This document shows, one piece after another, positions 1 to 12,859 of a stretch of DNA of 64,000 bases. Source of the DNA: Lepidonotus clava. Taxonomy: Eukaryota; Annelida; Polychaeta; Phyllodocida; Polynoidae. The stretch is from positions 16,641,629 through 16,705,628 of the forward strand of contig OW387147.1 of NCBI GenBank assembly GCA_936440205.1. Reading direction: 5' to 3'. A program made the position numbers and the translations under genes. The notes beneath the pieces are model-generated. The model was not told the DNA's origin. It saw only the letters and a program-made list of their open reading frames with translations, and ran no database searches. Each line of letters starts with the position of its first letter. Positions within the stretch are counted from its first letter, which is position 1.

Positions 1-1093
1 TGGTGTGTTCTGTGGTACTGATTATGACATAGTATTATGAAGACATAGGGATTATTAATCAAAATGCGGGCCTGATTGATAGGTTTAGTAATTTGTCGAG
101 TGATATCCTGACAGCTTATGATCTTTGAACTAATTGGTTTATAACCGGCCGACTGAAGTTAGAGGTTACATCAGGCCAGTAAGATGTCATGTACCTATAG
201 ACCATTCGCAGACATAGTCGCCATTACCATGGAATAAGTCTAAAATCTATCAATTACAATAAGAACACGTTTTGATTACAAGTTTTATGTCAATTTAGCC
301 TAAAAATACTCGCTTAGAATGTCTCTGAATTGTGAGTGATAATAATACTAAAGTTTGGAGATCTGACATCACATCATCTGCACAAGGTCTATAGGAACAA
401 CTTGGATAAAAAGGATTTATTTGGTCCACAGCTGGTGTGACAGCGTAATAGGGCTTTTCTCGTAAATGTTAAACTCAGGTGACTAACAAACAGCAGTGAC
501 TTCACTAATAACACTCGGAGGTATTTTGGGCAGGAACATTATGTACACATTGAGGCAGAAGAATGTATGTGTACATGTTTAGTGTTGATAGTCAGAGATG
601 TAAATAAGGGAAGCCGTTCATGTCACTCTAGAGCCAACAATGACAGATAAGTCTATGTCACTCTACAGTAAACAATTTCTCCTGATTTTGTGTCACTCTT
701 CAGTCAATACTATTCCCTCTCATTTACAGTTAAATTTTGATTGTTTTTTGTCCCTTTTCATTTTTTTCACCCCACAAAAAAATTCTGGACAAACCATCCA
801 AGTATACCGCCTAATCATATCTTACGGCATCTTAATATCAATTCAGAATATATCTTTATGCTACTGTTTTCTCCATTTCTCCGGCGATCACCTGTGTTTT
901 AATTGATCCATGTTGGCTAGGTTTTCTGCAAGGTTATCTTTAGCCATAAATTATAATCTACATGTATATCACTTGCACCTGCTTTACACCATACAGATGC
1001 ATCTCTCCTTCCATCCATATTAACTATAAAACAGGGCGTGTCTTCGTGTACCGAATATTTTGATAGAGACGACGGTATCTTTGGTCTTTGCAG
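1..1093. other. Upstream intron of nostrin, no exon seen
   Basis: AT-rich sequence with no convincing coding exon. The first exon in the window opens in mid-protein at 1094, so this stretch should be intron following an exon outside the window. The longest open frame (640-906) is low-complexity, Phe/Leu/Ser-rich, has no splice context, and is not taken as a gene. Confidence 0.6.
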
Positions 1094-4000
1094 ATAGAAG
1101 CAACAGTAGACAAATCCCTGAAGAGTTTCATCGACAAACGGGCTGACGAAGCCAAGGTAGGCACCACACCCAAGTCTATTTTCACACCAAACGGATCACC
1201 CAGTGACTATAGTACTCTAGCCAGGCGCCATTTGACACTACCAAACTACACAATGATTTCCCGTCCAATTCGCCGCTTGATATTTATCAACCAGACCTCT
1301 TTTTGTGTCAGCTGACAGGGCTTTCAATAGAGTGAGCTTAGCTAGAGCAGATCGCCACCATGTTGGAAATTGATTTTCATTCTTTGTAAGCAGTTGGGAA
1401 TGCTGTGATTGTGCCCAAATGGAAACGATACGGGGTCTATTGTTCAAGTGGATAGGGAAGCTGGGGAATATGTCTCACCGATATGTGTGTAATACAATTT
1501 CCAGTACCATGATTATTATTGTCGGGAAGTTCTCTGAATTGCCATTTCCCAGTACCAGCTGAAATGATTTCAAACTGAAATAAAAAATAAATTGAAATAT
1601 TCGGAATTTAGTTATCATCTTTTGGTTATGTAGCTAATGTGCCTGTGCGTCATAAATGGGCATAGTTATTGTTGCTCAATGTATATAATTATATTAATAA
1701 TAAATCAAACTTTAAATGAAATAGATCTGTGAAAGGTCCCGAACTGCAGACCACAGCTAATGGCCCTATGCGTGTGTTGTGGTGTATAGTACAGTACACC
1801 CATAAATGTTTCAGTGACTGTATATATATTGAATACCCCTTATTTCCTGCTGCCCTCTCCGAGCCTAAAAATACAGTGTAGCCACTGGACTACTAACGTA
1901 GCTGCCTATATATAATCCATAGTCTAATTCCAAAGTTGGCCAACACATGAACGCAAAAGAGACTTATTTGAGTAAAACAAAAATTAAAAAGCTAGGATAG
2001 ATAAGCACTTTATAAGGACAAAAATCTCAGAGCCATGTCCGATATCAAACTAGATTAATTGTTTCTCAGTTCTGCTTTGTTTCTACGTCATGTTACAATA
2101 TATCATTATATTTTCCATTAACTATGTTTTTTGAAATCGGTTCATCTAACTTCTTCAAATCACATGAAAATTCTATTTCATTCATTCTAATCAGCATACA
2201 ATGTCTGAAAACTGAAGCAACAAAGTAATCGCCACAATTGATGTGTTTCAGGCCAAAAAGTTATCGTTCAACTCGACGAAGGAGCGGGAGAAGATCTGTG
2301 ACCAGCTTCACAATGCTAAGGCGGGTCGGGGGAAGGCCCTGTCCGACAAGGAGGTGTCCAAGGTAAGGCTCTGTTACACTAGCCGATTTTACACCCGATT
2401 TGAAAAATCGACAATGGGAAATATAAGTCAATTATAGACATGGTATACATCATTGGAAATGGGTTATGATTCTCTTTCATGTGATATAGGATGCATCGTC
2501 TTTACCATATTATTACTGGTACCAAGTGGTTAATTTGTTACTCAATCAACAGATTGAAACTAAATGTCCTACTAAATGAATTTAGAAAAATATTCAAGAA
2601 TATAATGGAGGTAATCATTTTAAAGCTTTTGGCAAGAATGGTTTGTGAAATATCAAAGATGTTTTTGTAATTTTTAAAAGAGGTGTATTTCCCCCTATTT
2701 TTATATGGCCAGATGCCCCTTTATCAAACCTTAATTAAACTATCCTACTAATTGCGTTAGTTGGAGAAGAAGGTGCGGTCGCTGGGTGACACGATCACCA
2801 AGGCGGACAAGGAGTACCTCAGTAGTGGTCAGACGGCCGAGCAACACCGACAGGACTGGGAGTCGGCAGTCTACAAGGTAAGATAAGTTATCATTGATGA
2901 TCTTCGTTACCTTCAAGTGTCTTGAAATGACATCATTTCCAAAAAAAAAAAAAAAAACACTTCAATATCAGCGAACTTTGTAAAAGGTTATTCAAATTTT
3001 CAAAAAAAAACTAAAATCAAACACTTTCAGACTATCGAGAATGCGATCCTAGATCCAGGCCTCAGAAATGGTAACATCGAAAGATCAAACACAAATTTTT
3101 GCCTAGTATCTATCAGAAGTATCAAAGAATATGAGCAACAATCTAAACTTATTCCATATTTGCCATTGGGAATTCATGATTATAACCATTCTCCTTTTAT
3201 CAAGATTCAATACGTGGCCCTACTATATTTTTCATATTATAACCCGCGGCTTTCAAATCTGATTTCAGCGATTTTATCTCACACACACAGACTTTTTGCA
3301 TATATACCTTTATTCTTTCCTGCAGTGCTCGGCCCAGCTGCAGACCCTGGAGGAGGAGCGCATCTACCAGCTGCAGGACACGATGAACAAGTACACGAGC
3401 CACCTGTCGGTGCTGGGCCCGCGCCTCGTGTCCTCGTGCGACCGGCTCGGGGAGGCCGTGCTCGCGGTCAACGTGGTACAGGACCTCCAACAGGCCATCG
3501 ACATCAAGGGCACCGGGCCCAACCAGCCCGAGCAGCTGCTGCTCGACTACTACGTGAGTTGGGTATTAGGGATATAAGGGATGACTATGGTTATTAAGGG
3601 TTATTCTAGGCGTTATTTGTGTATTGAGAGTGTAAGGGACCTGCAGCAGGCAATTTACATCAAGGGCACCGGGCCCAACCAGCCCAAGCAGCTGCTGCTC
3701 GACTACTACGTGAGTTTGGGGATTAAAACCTGTATTCCTCAGTATAGGCCCCCAGTAGCCCCTGCTGATCATTTAAGGTGACGATAGGGGGGACCCAGCA
3801 CTGACCAAGTGGTTCTTTCGGTTCAATTCCTGGTTAATACTGGGATCACTAAGGGATGAGGTACAGCAAATATGATATACAGGTTTTGATCCCCTGCTGT
3901 TTGCCGCCCTGTCACCTTCATCTCATAGATACGATCACCAAAGACTGAATTTGTCCCAACCTGTTTTTGCCCCTCATTCATATACTATGCAAAAGTAACA

Positions 4001-7000
4001 TATAACATGTCTATAATTGTTATTGGCGTATGGAATATAGCTTTCAGAATATTAAGGGATACTTATGGGTTACGTAGTGACTTAGGAAGTTATGCATTGA
4101 GGATGTAAGTAATAATTATGATAATTAAAAGTTGCTATAGGAGATAGTTGGGCGAGAGGATAGTGGCGATAATTATGATCATTGAGAATTGATGAAACCG
4201 ATATTGAGTGCTGAAGAAAACTTAAGAGTACCAAGTAGCTAAAGAGTTTTATTTCTGGCAGTATCAATCTTCAGCTGAATATACATGGGAAACAAGTTTG
4301 AATCATGATGCGCCAATATCCTTTAACGTATCAAAACTGATCGACGAATTTTAAACAATGTAACTGATACCAAACATCAAGTAAGAAGTCGTTCATATGG
4401 TAAAGAATGGCCATAATCCGTTTCAATTCTTTTTAACCAAACTTAAGCACACGATAGAATGAATATTTTAAGAAAAATATTGATATGATCTTCCTTTTCA
4501 GGCTGAAGACGAGTCGAACAATCTGGACAAAGCCCGGAGAAAACAGTCGTTACAGAACTACCTGATCTACCTGGGGCAGGACGTGGACAGGGAGAAGAAG
4601 GGCCGGGAAGGTGCGGCCACTTTACATGACATACATTGCCAAACTGTCGTTCTTTTCCGAGACTAGTAGATACCAAGGTCTTGTCGAAAATCGTGTTGAA
4701 GCTTTGGCTTGAAATTAGTATATTATTTAAGTATTGAAATATTGTACAGATCGGATGTTATAATCAAGCTGTAATTTTGGTACTGATAAGCTCGTGGACG
4801 TTTGCATATCGTTAGACTGTTCGTGCTAACTCACTTAGAATAGATTAAATGTGGCTTAATTATAAGCAATTGAATTGGGTACCACAAAAGTAGGAATGGT
4901 GCAGTCATTATATTGTTTTAATTTCTCTGGTATAGAACCTTTAGAAATTTGAGCCCATTGCCATGTCACTGTAAATGCTTAAAGACCTGCATTCTGCTGG
5001 CAAAACAAACTGGTGTTCCAACATTGTGAACCAACTTAGATCCCTTAACCTTTCTAACCTCTGGACAGAGCAAATTATCCCCAATATTAATGCTTTCAAC
5101 AAATGTGTAAAAGAGGGACTGCACAGACAGGCAACAAGCATCTCTATGGAAAAAATATCCTCTGATAACCATCATAACAAATTGAGAACATACAAAACAT
5201 TCAAAAAAGACCACTGTGAAGAGCCATATCTGACATCAATACACATAAGGAAACACCGCTCAGCCCTGACTAGATTTAGATTAAGCTCACATTCACTAGA
5301 AATTGAAATAGGCAGGCACAGGAATATCCCCTTAGAGGACAGAATCTGTAAAATATGTGATGGAGGTAGCATAGGTGATGAACAACATCTTCTGTTAAGC
5401 TGCACAGCCCATGCCCATGGGAGAGCATCCCTGCTTTCTCATGCACCAACATGTATTCCAAACTTTTCTAACCTAAGTGACAAGGAGAAATTCATAAGTA
5501 TTATGGAATGCACGGATAAAGTGCACCTGCAGCTTTTATCTCAATTCTTCTATAATGCTTTCACACTGCAAACAGCAATTGAGCCATAAAAATGACAAGA
5601 AACCTCTCTTCTTGTCTTTCCTTATAATCATTGCCCCAACGTGCTGGGGTAGCTGGGCTTCAGGCAATCTTACCGCCCATGTGCAAACCATGTTTTTATG
5701 TCTATGGGTAGCTGTGCTTGTTTTATGTTTGTATCTCTCCTCCCACTGAAACGCTGGAAATCAATTCAAGGTTTCTTGTCATTATGACAGGTGCTATATC
5801 ATGTTAAATCTGAGTTTAATGTTAACCCGGGAATGTTAAGCATTGAACATTCAAAAACATCTTGTAGAAGATGCAAATGGTGCTGATTAATGTTCATATT
5901 ATACCCGAAAAACGTCCAGACCAAGCAGCCCTCCTTGGTGCTATTTCAGCTGTACTCTGAAGCAAGATCTGACATTCTAGAAGCACTTGATCTATTAATT
6001 TATAAACATCTATTTTTACCTAAAGGTAGTCCATATCTATCCAGTAACCACCCAAATATGTGACATGTATTAGTGCTAGTCTTTGTATTACCCTTTGATT
6101 TTAGTGCTTATGTACTAGCATTTGTTGTAGAGTATATATGTAGATACATGATCTGGATAATTGACATATAAGTCAGATGTGACTTCTGGTTTCTTGATGT
6201 CAATAAAAGTTACTACTACTACTACTACTACTGTAAGTGTTATTACTGGTTTAACAGTGATCTCTTAATTTGCAGGTCTAGAAAGATTAATAGACGTTTA
6301 CCAAAATCGACCAAACTTCGCAGATTCCGACACACAAGAGGAAACACGACAACGATTAGCACACGTATGAAAATTTGTTTTTACCTACAGGGTGTTAACC
6401 AATGTCTTAAACGGCATTTAATTTTTTTTATGAGACTGTAAACGTCGTAAATTTTGCCATTTTCGGAGATGAGGCCATTAAAATGTCTTGGATTGCCATT
6501 GTCTTGGACCATTACAATTAGACTACCAAAACCTAAACTACTGGTTTGTAATAAGATATAGATATATCAAATTCTTGTGAAAGAAGGAAAGAAATATAGA
6601 ATATAAAAGAAATTAATTTGTTGAAGTAAGAAAACCAGAATAAGATAAAGTACTATTGCATTTTGCAGATGTCAGCAACACAACATTATTTGGAGGCGTG
6701 TTTCTGGAAGATCTCGGCGGCGTTAAATAACCTGGACGGCCGGCCGACGACTGACTCCATGTACAGCCAGCACATAGAGAGGACCAAAGACAAGGCGGTC
6801 AGTGCTCTACATAGTTGTCTGATTGTCTCTTCTTTAATGGTGTGCTGAAAAGGGTAGCATTTGTGGTTAAAGGATTCAGAGAAGGGAACATTTTTGGACA
6901 ATTTTGACATTGGGGGAAGCCAAAGATACTTACATTACCGGCAAATAACATGTTTTGAAAACTTTAGAAATAACTTTAAACTTCTGAGTTTTTTTCACGG

Positions 7001-10000
7001 ATGAGTTAGAGATGACGGCTAACTGATAAACATTATCACGAATCTCAAAATCTATTTTCAAATAATGTGGATCGGTGATTATAATACAAATATAGAAGTC
7101 CCAAGATAACTCAGTTGGGAGAGCAGAGGAATGTAGTTGTCAAATATGAATGTGTAAGATATATTTTTAGGATCATTTTTGGAGGGGTGGGGAGGGGAAG
7201 GGTGGGGTGGGATGGGGGTGAAAGAGGGTGTTGAAGGGGTTTTGTCAATCTACAGGGATGTAAGTTTTCAGATTTTAATCTGATTTCAGATTTTTTCACT
7301 AACCCTGACTTACATCCCTGAATCTATAATATGGCGTTTTTCCTGCCCAACAGCACCTGGGCCGTCGTAAACATAGACTTAGCTAACGAGTAGGATACCT
7401 AGGTATCTGCTGTTCTATATATGGTCAAAATGTATTTTATTTACTCAAGTAAACTGGGATCATTTACTCAAGTCGACTGTATTAAATCCCTTCAGAAAAT
7501 ATATAATCTGAAAAGTTTTAGGACTTCGCAGTCACTTTAAACAAGAAGGTACTGTCACAGTCAAGTAAGATGGTTCTGACTACCCACTGCCAAATATTTC
7601 TTGTGATTTTAGTAATTTATTTTTTATTTTGTTCCTCCCTACAGGGATGTATGGTCAGTATTCTTCGACTGCCCATCTCTATCCTCACCGGTGGGTACAT
7701 CCCGCAGCCGCCAGAGGGCTCCTTCAACCACGCCAACCCGCCCTCTAACGGCATCGACGAGAACTTCGGTGAGGAGAAAACCCGCATCAGTTTGTCTTTT
7801 TATGATTGAATGAAATAGATATTTTGCGGTAGTAACTCTTTATTTCTAACACCTTTTCATATCAATTTATATTCTCGATATAGGTTTTTGAAAATAGTAA
7901 GGTTGTTTGTGTTTGAAACGTTTTTGAGGTGGCAGTTGTTCTACCGTTGTGATTGAAATATTTTAACACATTATCTACATTTCTTGAGTATGCAAGAATC
8001 CAGTTTACTGTGATATTTGTCTTATTCAAAAAAAGTATTTGCAAACGCAAATTAAAAACAAATTTTATGAAAATGGTCCAAATGCAGCCTTTGAATCACA
8101 CTTACAAAACTTTAGATAGTATGGTTACATTAATCCGTCTTTCAATATTCTTTATTGGGGGTAATATCTGCGAAATCAGAGACAGTAGATATTAAAGTTT
8201 AATACCATCTTAAATTACATTCTTTGACGAAATCATTTAGAAATTCTTCTTAATATTAGAAAACTGGACAAATATTCAAGGAAAACCTTCTCAATTCACC
8301 CTTTACCTTCTACCATATATAAGTGTTTTACTTACTTCTTCGTTCATTTCTTTCCCTGCATGTGTGTCTGTCTGTGATGTGTTGTCACCCTTCCCTCACC
8401 GTCCCTTCACAATGAGCAGTTCACCGCTACCAGAGGCGGCTCAGCTCGAGCAGCTCAGTGTCCACGGTTTCCTCGCGAACATCGACTCGCGAGCAGTCAC
8501 TCCGGTTGCGGCGGCTGACCCAGGCCAGTGCCCGTAAGTCGGTCGCACCCGTACCGCCACCCGAGTATGGTGAGCTCTACCCGGGGGACCCAATGGCCAA
8601 TGGCAACGCCTTCTACGGTGAGTTAGTAGGACCTGCTCACCACCTGCTCGTAAAGTGGGTTTATGCTGGGAGTTATTGGTGTTAGACTATATGTATATCT
8701 TAACAAGGTTAGTGGGCACACCGTAGCGTAGGGTTGTATAAATGGTAAACACTAATTCCCCAAAGTACCAGTATATCAGTCCAAAGAATGGTTCTTGCGG
8801 GGACGTACCCTTACTAGATATATTTTAAATTACATTATTTTCAGAAAACTGATAAAATAGACTATACTACAATAGTGCCAGAACGTAGTCTCATGACCCT
8901 TTAGACTTAAAAAACTAAATTATTTTAATGCGGCGGACATAGGTATATATAGTTTCTGAAATCATAACGATTTTTGCAGACAAGGTATAACGCATACTTA
9001 AACATACAACTACCAAGTTTTCTAGCATGCAATATTGCCGACGATTTCGGCACATTTGTTTGAGATTGCCTTACGATGCGTTTTGATTTCGGATAGCTTT
9101 TCACATCTAGCTATTCCCTTGCGAATAAGTTATTATACATCTCTAGGATACTTGACAAAGGATCAAAGGATAGAGAATGCATGCGCTTAACGCCAGGCCT
9201 GAAAAAGCGCCATCTGAGAGTCTAAAACGTGTTTTTCTTAATGTCGCTACATTGTAACAAGGTAGTCTGAACTTTCACATCTTGGAATTCTTTGACTAAT
9301 AGATACTAAAAACAAATGCCTGAATTTTATCTCGACTATTTTAACTGTACTTGATAGGTGACGGATACAATAAGAATTTTAACGATTCGTTATCAATCTT
9401 TTTGCATGAATTCACCTGCATGTATGAACTTTTCCAATAGAAATTTGTTTTGTGAATCTATAGGTTTGATTATTTTCATCTTTAAAATATTCATCCATTT
9501 TTACCCGGGCTCGCTGTGTTATCCAGTCATCTTCGAAATATGATCGATCAAATCGAATCTCGCCCGGGTATATTGACTCAGTCATTTAGGCGGGAAACTC
9601 CATTGGCCTATACCATCACCAGCGGAAACAAGATCGCAAATTTGGACCTGCTTCCGGTCGTAATGCTGTGCCTATGGAAAGTCTATACCAGAAATTGACC
9701 ATTGAAAAAGCATTAGCCGAGATCGGGTAGGAGAGTGACACAGTCAAACTGTATAACATCGATCGACGCATCAGCATTGAAAAGCCTAGCGTCCCGGATT
9801 GCCGTGTAGTATGATTATGTTAATGAGGGTGATGACGGCGAAGATGGCGGCCCCCGGTCTCTGATCGGAAAGTCAGCCGGGAATGCTCGCCTATTTTGCA
9901 TGTTTCCCGCGCGTTTCGGTCGACTTAAAGCGCCATATAGGTCTATGTCGATCTTTTATTGATGATGCCAATGTATTGGGAAGCTATATGTCGATATAAA

Positions 10001-11605
10001 CCCAGAAAATCGCATTTCTTACCTGACTAGATTTCCGGGCGAAGCGCGTCTCGCGTAGTGACACTGTCAAACCACCTCTTGCATCAGGCGCTGGCTAGGT
10101 CGGGCGGCGTGTTGGAGTGCTCCGCGATTGACCGCCTTTTACGCCTTAAATCGGCATCGTCCAGCAAAATGGAGTATATACTATGGATTACTAATATCAG
10201 GAGCTGGTCTAGGTCGATATAAAGTGAAGGATTACGTCGATATTTACGATCGGCATCGAAAACAAGGTTAGTAAGCTCAGCGTGTGGGTGAACGATAATA
10301 GAGGAAAATGGCGGACCGCTCCACTCGCGCTGGCATGTGCATCTTTTTGTTTAAAATCAATCGATAATTCGGTCGATAAATCATATTTCCTATCCAGATA
10401 TCTCATCAACAATTCCTTTCATATATAGAAAAAGAAGACGAATAACCCGGGTTTTTTCGGTTTTGTAACCGATACTTTTCTTTCATACCTCAACCTGTGA
10501 CCTTGTGTTTGAACCCTGTTGTTATCATAGACACTTTTAATTAGACTTACATTTTACTCATGCCATCCATACTTCTAGAGATAACATTGCAGCTCGTCCA
10601 GTTGAATTGAAGCATTTTTAAGTACAAAATTCAAGTTTAAACCATAAATATTTTACCTAATGACATTACCTATGAAATATCAATTAAAAATTCAAGCATA
10701 TCTGGATCTACTGAAGTGGCGTATGGCTGGTTGTTGCGTAAAAAATATCACAAACTTAATACTGGATAAAACAGACCCTGTCCAGCCTTCCACTTACCCA
10801 ATATTATGGACAAATATCCACATATCCGTACGATTATTTGGCAAGAGAAAAACTAAAATTGTTTATGAATTAATATCCGTACTATTATTTGACAAGAGAA
10901 AAACTGAACTTGTTTATGAATTGCAAACAGATGAGGATGAGTTTGACAACTACGACTTCCAGTCGCCGACGGTGCTGGGCCAGTGCCGGGCCATCTACGA
11001 CTACACGGCGCAGCACTACGACGAGCTCTCCATCAAAGCGGGTACGGAGGGGCAGTGGTACTGTGGGGGTGGGGGGAAACTTGGTGAAACATCTTCCATG
11101 TATACGTTTTTACTTATTCTTTATACTAGACTGTGGGAGGGTTGTAGAGTTTAGAATGTTATTCAAAATATATGTTTTCCATGTACCTATGTACAGAAGA
11201 AAAGATGTTTCGTTTACATCCGGGTAGGCCATTTTAAGATAAGATTTAAGTTAAGATATTCTACAATAATCTTTTTTTCTTAATGTGATTAATTATACCA
11301 ATTATCAACAACCAATATTTTAGATCAATACTTTTATCTTCCTCAGCCATTCTAAGGTGCCTGTTCTAAGTGCGTCAGATTTAGTAAACATATAACCACG
11401 TGGTTATGATCATATTGTGAGCACAGAAATAAATGCTCATGAAAAAACTTGTGTTCACCGTGTATAACTTGTTAACCCTTCCCTCCCAGGTGACGTGATC
11501 AGTATCCACAACAAGCAGGAGGACGGCTGGTGGCAGGGGGAAAGTCAGGGCCGGGTCGGCATCTTCCCCGCTACGTACGTGGAGGAGCTCGGGGCCATGG
11601 TATGA
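1094..11605 (+). CDS. NOSTRIN: Nostrin orthologue, F-BAR/HR1/SH3 adaptor (partial, 5' exons missing)
   Basis: Eleven exons join in frame: 1094-1156, 2252-2362, 2761-2877, 3326-3553, 4502-4610, 6276-6364, 6669-6797, 7645-7768, 8420-8617, 10931-11041, 11490-11605 (stop TGA 11603-11605). All have AG/GT borders and matching phases, giving 464 codons. The first four exons are charged coiled-coil sequence of the F-BAR second half. The fifth and sixth (AEDESNNLDKARRK, then GREGLERLIDVY) match the nostrin HR1 region, where human has KERRKSLL and KEGLERML. The eighth and ninth are a Ser/Pro-rich linker. The last two form an SH3 domain: RAIYDYTAQHYDELS, then the GWW pair and FPATYVEEL, the same ending as human nostrin. 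In vertebrates nostrin binds eNOS, dynamin and N-WASP at the plasma membrane and in endocytosis; that role here is inferred. The N-terminal FCH part (about 110-120 residues) lies before the window. Confidence 0.93.
2367..2540. repeat. MITE family 1, copy next to a splice donor
   Basis: The sequence from 2367 (GGCTCTGTTACACTAGCCGA) matches the left end of the roughly 210-bp MITE family seen at 12860, 29794, 35039 and 42455, including the later ATGGTATACATCA stretch. It starts directly after the TAA of the GTAA donor of the exon ending at 2362, so the 3-bp TAA target site lies within the splice donor. The right end is not recognisable and its border is approximate. Confidence 0.5.
3631..3715 (+). 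repeat. Partial duplicate of the nostrin exon 3326-3553
   Basis: This repeats the last 79 bases of the exon ending at 3553 plus the start of its intron (GTGAGTT). The reading frame is kept: RDLQQAIYIKG then QPKQLLLDYY, against QDLQQAIDIKG and QPEQLLLDYY in the original. Several third positions differ, including CTC/CTG, CAA/CAG, GCC/GCA and ATC/ATT. The copy keeps a good donor at 3710 but has no clear polypyrimidine acceptor, so it may be a decayed or alternative exon. Intron phase does not exclude use as an alternative 3' part. Confidence 0.75.
4945..6232 (+). mobile_element. 5'-truncated non-LTR retrotransposon (LINE) 3' end
   Basis: An open frame at 4975-5589 (204 residues) has the features of the region after the reverse-transcriptase core in CR1/L2-like LINEs: KHRSALTRFRLSSH, then a zinc-knuckle-like CKIC...DEQHLLLSC near residues 126-144. 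A stop directly precedes its ATG, so no upstream RT motifs are joined to it. The 3' untranslated part runs to CAATAAAAG followed by a (TAC)n tail at about 6210-6232. The element lies in a nostrin intron in sense orientation. The 5' border is approximate, and the lack of upstream RT motifs shows 5' truncation. Confidence 0.8.
7104..7141 (+). repeat. tRNA-like A-box fragment, possible SINE relic
   Basis: TAACTCAGTTGGGAGAGC resembles the D-arm and internal A box of a tRNA. No B box, T-arm or acceptor stem follows at the right spacing, so it is not a working tRNA gene. A decayed tRNA-derived SINE head is the simplest reading. Confidence 0.3.
7179..7230 (+). other. G-rich tract, possible G-quadruplex
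   Basis: Repeated runs of three to five G separated by one to four bases (GGAGGGGTGGGGAGGGG and onward) fit a G-quadruplex pattern on the sense strand of a nostrin intron. Structure formation is inference. Confidence 0.4.
7253..7320. mobile_element. 68-bp miniature hAT-like MITE with target duplication
   Basis: Terminal inverted repeats CAGGGATGTAAGT and ACTTACATCCCTG are perfect over 13 bases. The element is flanked on both sides by AATCTA (7247-7252 and 7321-7326). CAGGG ends are typical of hAT transposons, whose usual target duplication is 8 bp; here only 6 bp match. It has no coding capacity and lies in a nostrin intron. Confidence 0.7.
9490..10460. other. Anomalous CpG-bearing stretch within a nostrin intron
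   Basis: A roughly 1-kb block of the 8618-10930 intron is richer in CG dinucleotides than its surroundings and holds no exon. It begins and ends near inverted ACCCGGG words (about 9503 and 10447) and contains two copies of a GTGACAC.GTCAAAC word and several GTCGATAT words. It could be a decayed DNA transposon or a regulatory island. No protein similarity was recognised. Confidence 0.25.
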
Positions 11606-11760
11606 GACGACAGGCCAGGAGGAGGAGGAGAGGGCCAGAGGGCCAGGCGAGAGGTCAGGAGGGTTGAGACATGGGGCCAGGAGGGCCAGGCGAGAGGTCA
11701 GGAAGGCCGGAAAATGAGGCCAGGCGGGCCGGAAAATGAAGCCGGGCGGGCCGGTAGTAG
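11606..11760 (+). repeat. Minisatellite in the nostrin 3' UTR
   Basis: Directly after the nostrin stop comes a purine-rich array. GGGCCAGGCGAGAGGTCAGG occurs twice, followed by a 22-bp unit beginning GGCCGGAAAATGA that occurs twice. The array would be transcribed in the 3' UTR. Confidence 0.7.
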
Positions 11761-12172
11761 CAAAGAGAGATATTGTTAGGAAGGCCAAGAAAAGGAATGA
11801 TGAACCCTAAGCATGGCACACGGGGTTTTAGAATGGACAAAGGTACCTACGCAAATCTCATGTCCTTAACGATATCAACTGATTTCATCTGTTTTAATTA
11901 TTTTATTTAAAAAAATTTTTTTTTTAAATGCCTTGACCTATTAAAATTGCGTTCATAAGAAAGAGAAGGTTATTTATAATAGATATTACTGCCAGTGATT
12001 GCTTTAAAATCAAATGTTTTGTTTGGGTCATTCTTTTAAATTCAAGTTATAATAGATATTAGATAAATTCAAGCTGACCAACTTTATAAAAGGTTGTGTG
12101 AGAGAAAGAAAAATGTAGGTACTTCGTAAAAAGGAATGGATATGATCCCGGTCTATCGTACATCAGCCGTGG

Positions 12173-12261
12173 CTTCAGTGTGTGGCCACCTTGGCTTCAG
12201 TATGAGGCCATTTTGGTCTCAGTTTGTGGCCACCTTGGTCTCAGTTTGTGGCCATTTTGGT
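12173..12261 (+). repeat. 22-bp tandem repeat, about four units
   Basis: Units of the type CTCAGTTTGTGGCCACCTTG follow one another four times, alternating GGCCACCTTGG and GGCCATTTTGG cores. It may fall in the nostrin 3' UTR or just beyond it. Confidence 0.75.
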
Positions 12262-12538
12262 AGTTTTTAAGCCGATCCACTGTTTCAGAACTGGGCGCAA
12301 CCACCAACACGCTCCCTACTTTATGCGGCAGAAGGTGCCTTTTTCAAAGTCCCAGTTATATACTCGTGATAAATGGCAGGCTCGTTCTAGAGTTCATGAT
12401 TGTCATTTCTCTAATATTATTAATTGTCTATAGTAAGAAGTTCTTAAAGTGCTATTAATAGGTTAATAGCAGTGAATTATTTGTTTCTATGAGAAAATAT
12501 TGTAATCTATGGAGGTCAAAAACGTGAAAAGAAGACAA

Positions 12539-12544
12539 AATAAA
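12539..12544 (+). terminator. Candidate poly(A) signal for nostrin
   Basis: AATAAA about 930 bases after the stop codon is the first canonical signal noticed downstream. Usage is inferred. Confidence 0.35.
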
Positions 12545-12859
12545 GTATGTCCAAAGGGTCATTGTCCATTCACATTGGCATTTGAAAAAGAAATTGTTTA
12601 GGACACTGCTAAATTGAAGGTAATGGAAAAGTCATATAAACACATAGTCTCCTGAACCCTGAAGATAGAGCACAGTAGATTACTTCAAGTTGTTTTATCC
12701 CTTTGTGTCAAACCCAGGATGATTATAAATATGTGTTTGATAGAGTTTTAAAATGTCAGAGGTGGCTTGCACTTCACAAAACTGAAAAGATAAGTTCATT
12801 CCTGTATTACCATGCATACTGGCCGATAGGGCTATTTTTTGGCTCAACGGTGCTGGATA

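Noticed and set aside
3160-3597. 145-residue frame over the nostrin exon
   Set aside because: Frame-shifted shadow of the true exon 3326-3553, whose frame matches nostrin.
7104-7141. A tRNA gene
   Set aside because: Only a D-arm-like word is present; no B box, anticodon arm or acceptor pairing.
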